A stretch of DNA of 64,000 nt, from positions 1 through 64,000 of the forward strand of contig CAMXCT020001694.1 in the NCBI GenBank assembly GCA_947184155.2, read 5' to 3'. Position 1 is the stretch's first letter; each line of letters opens with the position of its first letter. A program made the position numbers and the translations under genes. This DNA comes from Cladocopium goreaui (lineage: Eukaryota; Sar; Dinophyceae; Suessiales; Symbiodiniaceae). This document shows positions 54,605 through 64,000 of this stretch, piece by piece. Under the pieces are notes generated by a model. That model was not told where the DNA came from. It did no database searches and saw only the letters and a program-made list of their open reading frames with translations.

Positions 54605-57600
54605 GTTCCCAATCTGGCACAGCCGAAAGCTTCAGCGAAGATCTCAAAGAAGAGGCTGCAATGATTCATTCTTCTGGAGGGTTCCGATGTTGTTGTGGCA
54701 GCTGTTGCATTGCTTTTGAAATCTTAGTTTCACCGCAAGTTTTTAGACGTTGGGTACTGAAACAATCATGCCCGCTAAAGGTGGAGCAAAATGGAATGAC
54801 AGCAGAGGCGACGGGGAAAAACAGATAAATCACCGATGTAATGAATTTCCACTTAATTTGTTGGGCTGTCGGGATGCTGTCGGGATGTCAGGTGCATGAC
54901 TTGCAAAATTTCACTCCCGAGGCCTAGCTGACTGGATTCCTACATTTTCAGTTTTGCGCAAGAACAAAATGAAATTGGTCATGTGCTTCTACTTTCTCGT
55001 GTGAAAAACCGCAGGGATTTGCAGAGACAGACATTGCAGTCATGGTTGTTGCAACTTATGGAGATGGGGAACCTTCAGCGACTTGCCAGATTCAGTTTGA
55101 ATGGTCAGGCAAAATGTTTGCCATTGCTTGTTTTCTTTGGCGGAGCAGTTCTGAATGCATACGTTGCTTGAACCTTTCACATGCTAAGGACAACGCAGTT
55201 GCGTTCCACAAATGGGTAATGAACCCCAAACATGATGGAGCTTTGAAAGGGCAGCGCTTCACAGTGCCTTGCTGAACTACACCTCGCAATTTTTTGTTCC
55301 TGGTCGCATAGGTGCAGTTTGCTGAACGCTTGCTTTAGAGAGAACAAGTCTTTCGCTGCTGCTTTCCAGGTGATGGGTTTAGGTGATATGAATTATTCGC
55401 GCTTCAACAATATGGGACAGCTGACAGACCTCAATTTGGATGCTTGGATGCCTCAGTGGGTTCTGCTGCAATAGGAACAAATCACACGCTTTACATTTTA
55501 CACAGAAACCACGTTTGCATGCTTCAGTTTGCAGATGCTCACAGTCAGTGAGGAGCGCTTGGGGGCAACACGAATTTACAAACGAGGAATTGGGGACGAC
55601 AGCTACTTGGAAGTGTATAGAGGCTTTCAAGGTTGATAGTTCATATAATTTGGTCCGGTCATTCTTGTTCCGGACTGGCAAGAATAGTCTTGAGGTCAAG
55701 ATATTGTAGAGGATTTTGAGAAGTGGAGGAATGGCGGGCTCATGGAGAAATTGAAGGAGGCAGTCGAAGAAGTGAAGAAGGAAGGCTTGCTGCCCAGTTC
55801 ACGCCGCAAATCACATACCTTATATCAGTAGCAACCAGGGATATACAGTGTACATCCAAGGTGTACACCGCGAAACCGACGTTAGTGTTCGAGTGGCGAG
55901 ACCTGGCGAGTTGCTGTACCGAGGACCTCGTGCACCAAAGACAGCAAAGACAGAGAATGGAAGCAACGGACGCAATGGAAGCAAGGAGCATCGCACACCT
56001 TAGCCATCGTAGCCATCCTTAGCCTTTTCAAATGGCCCAGTTTTTCACAAAGTCTCCTTTTCATTCTCTTGCAAAGATTGGGTGTAGACTAACAGGTCGG
56101 CTCTGCGGCAAATATAGGGAAGAATCTCAAGGGTGGGCTGAGAGTTTGGCAGGTGCAGGTCACTTGCATGTTGAGGCAGGTGCAGCAATCAAACTTGAGT
56201 TCTGCACCTTGCATTTGATGTGTCAGTGTTTTTGTGTTTCAGGCGAGGGCTTGTATGTGCATTTAAGGGGGGTTGCAAATCCAGGCTTGAACTTAGACTT
56301 TGCACATAGTGGAGATGAGCGGTAGGAAGATGACGATGATGTCTAATCGAAACTTAATAATAACTTATAATAACTTATAACAACATTTGCGGACCAACAA
56401 GTGCAGCCGGATGCTTGCAAGGTTTAGGGCGAGATGGTGAAAGTAAGAACGGAGAAAACAAAGCGGCAGATGAAGAAAATCAGAAGAGATGATAGCAACC
56501 TTATATAGATTCACAGTATACAGAACAGATTTGACGCAAGCTGTAGTGAAAAGATGAAAAGATTGCGAGAGCAACGGCCAAAAATGGAGATACTGTACCA
56601 GTATCTCTGATTCGTGAACTCCACGCTTCGCAGGAATCAACCTTGCCTTTTGGTACTCCAAAATTGGAGTTGGCAAAATCTGGTGCAGTTCTTCCAGCTG
56701 AAAGCTCTCAAGTCCCTTGGAAAAACTTGGAAGCCTTGTATTTAAAAGTCTGCCGGGGAGCGAAGTGGTGGCCGTGCCTCGTCCTAGATCCTCTTGGTCC
56801 TCATGATCCCCCCATGTCCTTACTTTATCCTTATTTTCTTGGCTGGATTCGCAGTGGATTTATGCACGGGCGCAACTGGAGTTCCAGGAGCCGACTGATG
56901 TGAACGCACGATTCTATTTCGAAGCTGAGAAAACCAAGATCGCAAAGGCTCGCAGATAGATGCAGATCATAGCCGCGTAGTGTTGTTTACTTCGAAGCTC
57001 ATTGTCGGATATCTAAATGTGGAGCAAGTTCACCTGCGGGTGGCTGCGCTAAACTTTCTTTGCATGACATACAATCTACACTCATCTATGTGTGCTAGTT
57101 TGCTGGGGCTTGCAGGTGAAAGAATTGCGGCAATTACGAAGCCTTGATGAGGGTCTTTCAACGATGGAGGTGGAAATCGAGGCAAACCGTGCAGGAATTG
57201 TGCAGCTTGCTTCTTTGTCAGTATGACCTGACAACACATGTCAAATGTTGTTGACTGCGTTTGGGCTGTCAAGGCAAGCGGAAGCCTGCAAGACTACACA
57301 ACTGCTGGTACTCTTGCCTTACTGCCAAGAAACAGTTCGAAACTGGGCTCAACATATGCTACCAAACAGCCGCCTTTGAAAACAAGAGGATTCATTCACA
57401 AGCCAGCTCTTGCAAACCTCACATTGTGAGATAGGTATTTGTGAGACGAACCATCATGCAGACACACACACACACACACACGAGCGATCAGGTACAATAC
57501 AGCCACATTAAAAGGGTTTTCTGCGTGATACATGGTCAATCGCGGTTTCCTCCTCATTCGAACTTTCACAGTGCTTTCCAAGCTCCCTCAGTTGCATGTA

Positions 57601-60600
57601 CTTGTAACACTAAAGTTCCCCGGGTCACTAACAGCATGCTTCTCCCTACGTGACATGCATTTTTTCGGGGGCTTGTGCCCTGGGCAATTGCGCAGCCCTC
57701 GCATTGTTTCAGCAATTGCACCAGTGCGGTGTCAATGTTGAAACTGGACACGGTTCTGGAAGGGTTTTGGAATGGCTCCGGTGTACAGCCACTCTCATCA
57801 GGTGTACTTGGAGCACAGACTCATCCATAGATTCGCTGACGCTCCTGTTTGCTTCGTTACAATGTTGCATTACAGTACCTTGCACTACATTTCATGTGAT
57901 TGAGCTACGTTGCATCATGTGACATGACATGACATGACATGACGTTGCATTGCACCCCGCCACATTCCACTACATGCTATGACATACATGCATCGGTGAG
58001 GTATGCCCACACATCGCTTGTTTGGGCTGCGTTTCTTTCAACAATCAACAATGACAAGTGGATGTACAGATGTACAGTGTCTATATTTAATATATCTATA
58101 TATATAAAGGGATGCGCTGGTTTGCGGGTTCTATTTGCCTCCATGTCAGCTTGTTTCGAGAAAACATTTTTCCAAAAAGTCTTTGCACATCCATTCGTGC
58201 ACAAGCAATTCATGGCGCATGGTTCTGGAAGGTATGCACAAAACATTTTGAGGGAAAGTGAAAGCAGAAGGTTCCTCCAGAAACCAGCCTGGGCTTGTCT
58301 CTTGCGATGGTTTGGGTCATCCGAAGAGGTCCTGTTCAATAAGACAAGAAGGTTTCGGAGGTTCAAACACGGGCACGCAGTCTTGGGGTCACGTGCCAAA
58401 TGGAATCTGCTCACCTTCAGTGTGTCTCGGACACTGAGACTACAAAGACCACACCACGCAGACCAGAAATTACCGAAAACACGTTGGAAGATGTTGGAGT
58501 CAGAGAATCAGCCAACATCCCAAGCCCAGTCGAGACCAGTCGAGCCCAGTCGAGACCAGCTCGAGACCAGTTCGCCCAGGATGGATGTTGTTGCAATGCT
58601 GCAGCTTTTTGGCCTGGCTGAAGTGGACCTCAGCAGGCAGCTGACCTTCAAAGCAGTAGAAGGTGAAGGCAAGGCATGGCACGGGATGAACAATGAGCAG
58701 CATGAGATAGCATGAGCAAGTGTCCTACATTGCGAGATATTGCGACATGGGTCATTGAGACTCAAGTTCAAGATCATATTCACATACACGCACACACACA
58801 TGCACACAACCACACACCTGCTTACTTACATACATACCTACACACACACACGTGTATACTGTATATATATATATATACGTATGTGCCGTGCTCTTATCAC
58901 ATTCCATCTTTGAGGCATGCAGGTGAAGAAACCTTTTCCTACACCGTGCAGTCTTGGAGATGCTCTTTTCATGTACTGCGACCTTGCCCGGCCCCCAAAC
59001 AAAAAGATGTGACTTGGCCTTGTCCCTGTAGCTTATTTTCTGATGGAGGGGGTGCCCGTTTGCATTTTGGGAAGCAAACAAGAACAATCCATGTCGTAAA
59101 CAAACAAAAATAAATGCATGAGTGAATAAATAAATGAATTAAACAAAAATGAATAATAGACAAGTAAATAAATAAACAAATATACACATACACTGCAATG
59201 AGATGGAACATAATCTATGTTTTCGATAGTTTTTGATGCTTGATGGGGAGGCTGAACGCGCGGTGGTGAAATTTCCTCACATCCGCACGATTACAGGACG
59301 ATTACTTGATTACGCATACACATGGCATACAAACACAGAAGACACACCGCCACGAAGGGATAACCTTTTGTCACACGCAGGGAACGCTCCGATAGCAACA
59401 CTTGATCAATAAACTTCTCCTTGCCGAGCCAGCTGCACTAGCTTGTTAACAAGTGAAGATAACAAGTGAAGAAACCCAAAGAGCTTGCCCTCATGCTGTC
59501 TCTGTTGTCGTTGTCTTGCGTGTCTTGCAATCACAAAATCTAAGGGTTGAACATGACAGTCCATGCTCAGGCTGTCAGCAATGCAGGATAAGCTGACAGG
59601 TGAAGCAAAAGACTGCGTAGGCCAGAGATTGACACAGGTTTGCTGTAATTCAAGCACACACCTGTTGAACCAATGACATTTCTTTCTCCCTACGCATTGT
59701 GCATGCCGGAAACTGTCGCTTGGAGGCAAACTCTTGGCCGATGCAGACGCATTGAAGATGTTGCAGTCCGATGCTGCCTGTTGTCGTATGCATGAATTTT
59801 GGGCGCTGATGGGTGTCACAGGCCAGGACAAGCATAGTACAGTAAGTAAATCAGCGTAGCTGCTTGTTGAAGGGGGATTTCTACTAAAGCCTCATCACAG
59901 CTTCACCCCCAAACAAACGGTAGAATTTCAGCAGGTCATACGTGGAGTTTTCACGGAGTTTTGAAATGTCCAGGAATCGATTTGGGAGACTTCTTGCTGA
60001 GCTGTCCACGTCAGCGGCCTCGCGAATACACAATTGCTTCATCTCCCGCCGCGGCTCCAAAACGAATCACATTGTGCGTTCCATGGCGGAACATAGCGGA
60101 ATTGTTAATGGCCTAGCATTGCCTAGCATTGCTTTATTGTGTTTTATTATCATTTGTTGCTATTTTCCTTTGAAACAACACTGCAAAGGCAACCCACCTA
60201 CTGTTTTGTGCGACTTTGTTTCCACCATTGGGATCTCGCCTCATCATATTGTTTTCCCCCTTGAGCTTTGTGCATCATTCTTTAGTCCTGCATCAACTTC
60301 TCAATCAATGCAGAGTGCGTGAGTCTACGATGAGGTCAGCCTCACTAGCCATGATGCAGACTTGAAAGATTTTTCCGAGTGACTTGGCATTCACATGCTT
60401 TTTTCGAAAAGATCACGAAGAATGATCGTATGGTTGCATGGTAGTCCAGCACCGGGTGCATGGTTGAAAAATGTGTGCTTTGCGCAGGAAATTGGTCTCA
60501 GCTGGTTGCCTACCGTCAGCTTCGTCTTCAGCGAAGGAGCTGCGGCGCAAGAGTCTGGGTGGCTGCAGGTTTCAGGGGCTTTGCTCTCGCTGGATCTCTA

Positions 60601-62930
60601 CGGACCTTCAAGAAGGCATGTGGAAGTACGGTGAAGTACGTGGGAACATGGGAATTTGCTTGGCTGACTGACCAACACTTGCCGACCTGTGCCAACGCAC
60701 ATGCCAGATGAAAGTACACATCTGAAACTTTGAAGGTGACACGGTCCTTGCAAAGCAGCACTCCTCCACTTTGAAACTACCCAGCAAGGATGTTCCGGTA
60801 GATGCTCGCAAGCACCAAGGTCTCCGTACGGTAAACTGGTTGGAGTTGAGCAGAGTAACTCGTGTATTTTTGATGCAGTTTCCATCAAGGTTCTTGATTC
60901 ATCCTGTCATCCTGTCATAATGGACTAGGTGACTAGGTCAAAACTGTGTGAAGACTTGGTTTTTTAAGTTGACTTCATCAGGTCATGGTTGGAGCTGGTG
61001 CTGGGATTGCTCCATTTCGTGGCTTTTGGGAGGATTTGCGACGTGGCCCACAAGTGGCACCAGTCACTTGGAGCATGTGAAACGGTGAAAACATGCCGAA
61101 AGAAAAGAAAAGAAACATGTAGAAACGCATTGAACATTGAAAGAGTGCCGTACGAGAATTGTGCGTGCTGTCCTGGTGAGCGCAGTTGTACTAATTCTAC
61201 AGGGACTTGGAGGTGCAGAACATCGATCCACTGCATTAGGTTGCATTTCGTCTCACCATGTTGTGCACCTTATTGTTCAATCATGTTCAATCATAGCCAC
61301 CCCTTCAGATCCCAGTGAAAACAAGACGTCACTTGCATGCTGGAAGCTTTGCAACAAGCACTCTACAGCCCACTACAGAGAAGGTATGCGAATAATACGC
61401 GTGCGTGAACTTGTCCATACAGAGGCATGCACACAAAGCATCATACAGACATGCAGACCTGCACCTGATGGCTTAGAGATGCTTAGAGAATATGGAATGT
61501 TTGGGCACCCTAACTCTGACTCTGGCCGATGCAGCGAGGATAAGTAGTTTGAGTTGTTTCTAGTTTGAACAGTGAAGTTCATACCGCGGACTGCCGCGGC
61601 ATCAGATTCAAAATGCTTGCTGGTGATGGGGGAGAGTAGTTCGGCTGGATTCATATGGGCTTCTTGAAGGTGACTAGCGTATTCCATGCCTTTCGATTTG
61701 TTTTGGGCGCCGCACGTTAAAACCTATGTGCATGCACACTTTCCCACGCCAGGTAAAGGCCAACTAGAGAGAGAGAGAGAGAGAGAGCGACAGGGAAAGA
61801 CAAAGATGCCTCGAGGAATCCATGACTTGCTTGCCTCCAGCCTACACAAATATAAATCAAATATATGATAATACAAATATAGTACATGTAAATGCCCATC
61901 TACCTGGTTGAGGCAGATTTCGGCACCGTATGCACCAGCATGTCACATAACTTGATCCAAGCAACTCATTATCCGACTACGCCAATAAGAATCTCTTAAC
62001 ATTTGTCACAATTACTCAACGTGGCGCGTTACGATCAGCAAATGCAACGTTCAGAAGCTTCAGGGGTGTAGCGCAGAAATGCAGCAGAGCCAAGCTCAGC
62101 TTCATAGCATCAGCAAGATTAATTGGGCAAATGGAGGTACCAATAGTGATGCCTCTGGTTCTGGAAGCTTGACACTTCAGACGCTGGAAACTGACCCAAC
62201 CGGGCACCTACTTTCCCAAGGCGGCACTTTTCTTTGGCTGCCGAAATCCGGAGCAGGACCCTATCAGACCTCTCACTTTTGGGCTGTGGCGCATGCCGCC
62301 GTCATGTGCCGGATTTGAGTCTGCGACATTTTTTCTGTTTGCCGTTCTGAGTTCTGGTGAAAGACAGGACTGGCTGTTCAAAGATGAAATGAATGCTGCA
62401 GTGAAGCTTGGTGGTGGTTGCGCTGCCCTGGCCAGAATGCAGGTGCCACCGTTGAGATTCATGCACTTTTTTTCGAAGGAGTTCAAAGTGCATTTCTTTT
62501 GGGAAAGATGTAGCACCTGTAGTGGCTATGACAGGATGTCTTGCGGCATGTAGTGATCCCCGAGCTGTCCCATAAAATGCTGGGCAGGTCGGTCCCAAGC
62601 GCCCTCTTGCGAGTCTCTTCACAGCCTTCTCACGACCCGGAGGTTCCAAAGAGAAGTGCTACATTCAGGACGGCTTTGACACCAGGTCATGCTCGTGCTC
62701 AGTGGACCATAAGGTGACTACAAGCTATCGGTGTATATATATATATACATAAATGCCTATACATACACATACACAGAGGTGGGCTTCTCACCAAGGATCA
62801 GGGGGATAGCTGGTCCCAACATAGTCTCGCAAAGAAAAGTTTCAACTTGTGCTAGTTGGGCCTGCGCCGGTGTAAAATCTAGTCTTCGAGAAGTCCTGCA
62901 GCCCTTTAGAGGAGAAGTTGTGCCTCCTTG
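54605..62930 (+). CDS. NADPH-dependent diflavin oxidoreductase (cytochrome P450 reductase family), multi-exon, 5' end unresolved
   Basis: Joined exons read as one protein. FMN domain: GSQSGTAE (54605-c.54690), HDLQNFTPE (54892-54921), VVATYGDGEPS (55015-55077), DNAVAFHKW (55189-55263), VMGLGDMNYSRFN (55370-55441), RLGATRIYKRGIGDD (55553-55601), IVEDFEKWR (55701-c.55779). FAD domain: NARFYFEAEK (c.56855-56947), GLSTMEVEIEA (57116-57190), YTTAGTLALLPRN (57274-c.57350), MLQLFGLAEVDL (58580-58673), KKPFPTPCSLGDAL (58923-59008), ALKMLQS (to 59821), FAD-binding REYTIASS (59974-c.60080), FQGLCSRW (60569-60615), TVLAKQ (60736-60797). NADPH domain: VGAGAGIAPFRGF (60982-c.61050), FFGCRNPEQ (62181-62256), DWLFKDEM (62368-c.62415), AFSRPGGSKEKCYIQD (c.62610-62690); possible end exon c.62830-62930. 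It transfers electrons from NADPH through FAD and FMN to an acceptor. The partner is unknown; the exact subfamily (P450, methionine synthase or other reductase, or the tail of a larger fusion) is open. Confidence 0.88.
57351..58579 (+). other. Long intron of the diflavin gene with microsatellites
   Basis: It separates the LLPRN exon from the MLQLFGL exon. It contains an AC run (57468-57483), an ACATG run (57920-57945) and a CCAGTCGAGA-type run (58533-58575). The 258-codon frame across it is not supported as coding except at its end. Confidence 0.65.
61051..62180 (+). other. Long intron(s) of the diflavin gene
   Basis: Between the GIAPFRGF exon and the FFGCRN exon. It holds a GA microsatellite (61768-61790). 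A small extra exon inside cannot be excluded, because the reading phase between the two flanking exons was not resolved. Confidence 0.5.
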
Positions 62931-63057
62931 GCATGTATGCGCAAATCTGCAACTCTCTCTCTCTCTCTCTTTCTCAGTCACACACTTGGATACGAAGAAA
63001 ACCGATTTGTAACACATTACTTGATGATCATCAGCACTTTGACACGTGCTGACCTTG

Positions 63058-63076
63058 CAATATATATATATATATG
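63058..63076. repeat. TA microsatellite between the two host genes
   Basis: A short (TA)n run, with a CT run at 62950-62975 just upstream. Intergenic. Confidence 0.8.
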
Positions 63077-63250
63077 TAAAAGATCTTTAAGTATGCGAAA
63101 GAGCCACCAGAAGTAGCCACCGTCCCTTGCTTTGAAGGTCCTTGGTAGGGTGCATGCCTCTGGGTCACAGACCTCCCATACCCGGCGCTGCTTGCATGAT
63201 GTCGTGTGCCATGTCCCGCTGTGAGCTTGAATGCGGATGTGCTGAGCCTG

Positions 63251-64000
63251 ATGCGACCGATGCGACCGAACCCAGCAGCTTCAGCATGGAATGTGAGGAA
63301 TGTGAGGAAAGGGAAAGGGAGACATTGGACGGAAGCCATCAACAGGTTCGACGAGTTCGAGCAGTTCGACCAGTTCGACCAGTTCGCGGGCACGTCTGGA
63401 GACATGGAGCGCACGGTGACATGCACGGAAGCTATCCATTCGTGTGGAAAAGTGTCCGAGTGGCAAACCGCTGTGAGCCTCTTGATGTGTCTACAGCGCA
63501 AAGACTTGGCTGATCTTGTGTGCTACAATAGCACCATCGGTGCATGCCAGAAGAGTTTGCAGTGGTTTGCAGGACTTCGGCTATTGAGCTGGATGGCAGC
63601 AAAGCTAGTGCCTGACATAATCAGCTTTAACAGCTTCATAAGTGGATGTCACGGACGCTGGTTTGTTGCTCTTGATTTTCTGAATGGATTGCTGAAGAAG
63701 CAGAGGCACCAGAGCGACAAGTTGGTGCCAAATGTTGTGACGTACAGCAGTGCCATAAACGCCTGCGAAAAAGACAGTTGGTTTGTCACATTGTCGATCC
63801 TGGATATGATGCGGAAAATGATGATTCTTCCGAATGCGGTCAGCTACACTTCAGCTATCAGTGCATGCGCACAAGAAGGTCGGTGGGACATTGCAGTATG
63901 TTTGTTGACATCCATGGTTGCCTTCCGAGTGGATCGGAACATCATAAGCTACAACACTGCCATATCCGCTTGCGGAACTGTTGGAAATTGGAGTCTAGCC
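63251..64000 (+). CDS. Pentatricopeptide-repeat protein, 3' end beyond the window
   Basis: First in-frame ATG after the stop at 63197-63199 is 63251 (MRPMRPNPAAS). The N-terminal part includes a short acidic run of FDEFEQFDQFDQF (63347-63385), encoded by a GACCAGTTC-type DNA repeat. From about 63410 at least five 35-residue PPR units follow, each with the Y/FN-A-I-AC core: TCTEAIHSCGK, CYNSTIGACQK, SFNSFISGCHG, TYSSAINACEK, SYTSAISACAQ and SYNTAISACG. No intron is seen. PPR proteins bind single-stranded RNA in organelles, one base per repeat; targeting here is not clear from the N-terminus. It starts about 320 bp after the diflavin gene, on the same strand. Confidence 0.92.
   Translation, partial: MRPMRPNPAASAWNVRNVRKGKGRHWTEAINRFDEFEQFDQFDQFAGTSGDMERTVTCTEAIHSCGKVSEWQTAVSLLMCLQRKDLADLVCYNSTIGACQKSLQWFAGLRLLSWMAAKLVPDIISFNSFISGCHGRWFVALDFLNGLLKKQRHQSDKLVPNVVTYSSAINACEKDSWFVTLSILDMMRKMMILPNAVSYTSAISACAQEGRWDIAVCLLTSMVAFRVDRNIISYNTAISACGTVGNWSLA

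Larger units (their letters stand above)
54922..62367 (+). other. Introns of the diflavin gene: mainly GC-AG, acceptors AG|G
   Basis: Frame-consistent introns are 54922-55014, 55078-55188, 55442-55552, 55602-55700, 56948-57115, 57191-57273, 58674-58922, 59822-59973 and 60616-60735 (GC-AG), 55264-55369 and 60798-60981 (GT-AG) and 62257-62367 (GA-AG). Fourteen of sixteen acceptors are AG followed by G. GC and GA donors with an AGG acceptor are known for dinoflagellates. Boundaries were set by reading frame and protein continuity, so a few may shift. Confidence 0.75.

Noticed and set aside
56643..56850. PWWP-like motif (KVCRGAKWWPCLV)
   Set aside because: The frame lies between exons of the diflavin gene and the resemblance is limited to a few residues; it is more likely intron or a reductase linker exon.
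57939..58715. 258-codon plus-strand frame as a gene
   Set aside because: Only its last part matches the reductase family, and a splice acceptor precedes that part; the rest is intron.
61730..61752. HFPTP as the PFPTPC exon of the reductase
   Set aside because: The true match, KKPFPTPCSL, is at 58923-59008 in correct order; this one lies after the NADPH-binding exon.

Overview
This is nuclear DNA from a dinoflagellate, most likely of the Symbiodiniaceae/Suessiales type. The evidence is a host gene with about 100-bp introns that mostly use GC donors and AG|G acceptors, a PPR gene of the 'SYN.AISAC' kind, several Ty1/Copia polyproteins of dinoflagellate type, and a dispersed repeat (33.5-34.0 kb) whose translation I remember as recurring in Symbiodinium-like genomes. 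There are no bacterial operons. About 75-80% of the window is transposon-derived or repetitive.

Layout. 1-31.9 kb is a nested transposon stack. A poly(A)-tailed retroposon (copy A) was split by a 4.7-kb tandem array of three 1.19-kb units. A 12-kb Copia element (E1, 7084-19152) lies just downstream, bounded by LTRs, a 5-bp target duplication (CTGGT), a primer-binding site and a polypurine tract. A second LTR element (E2, 19552-29961, target duplication CTTAG) sits inside another retroposon copy (C). E2 has no recognisable gag-pol but shares primer-binding site, polypurine tract and LTR start with E1. Two younger poly(A) insertions with 18-bp and 12-bp target duplications (copies B and D) lie inside the 5' LTRs of E1 and E2. 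31-32 kb holds a tRNA-like pol III promoter between two direct repeats. 32.3-33.5 kb is a TAGTG-type satellite.

33.5-36.75 kb is the dinoflagellate dispersed repeat followed by a 5'-truncated Copia relic (E3). 36.75-41.8 kb shows no gene. 41.8-48.2 kb is a decayed Copia element on the plus strand (E4). 48.3-50.7 kb is a decayed Copia element on the minus strand (E5, reverse transcriptase missing). 51.5-52.2 kb is a further minus-strand reverse transcriptase scrap (E6). 53.6-54.25 kb is an AT-rich block bracketed by a 55-bp inverted repeat.

Host genes occupy the right end. An intron-rich NADPH-dependent diflavin oxidoreductase gene runs from about 54.6 to 62.9 kb (+), reconstructed here exon by exon from FMN, FAD and NADP motifs. 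About 300 bp further a pentatricopeptide-repeat gene begins (63251, +) and runs off the window. Same-strand, closely spaced host genes are usual for dinoflagellates.

The most interesting points are the methyltransferase-like C-terminal domain fused to the E1 polyprotein, the large non-autonomous E2 element carrying ORFs of unknown function, the short membrane-protein ORFs found between RNase H and the 3' end in three different Copia elements, and the tandem-unit insertion whose empty site is preserved in the same window.
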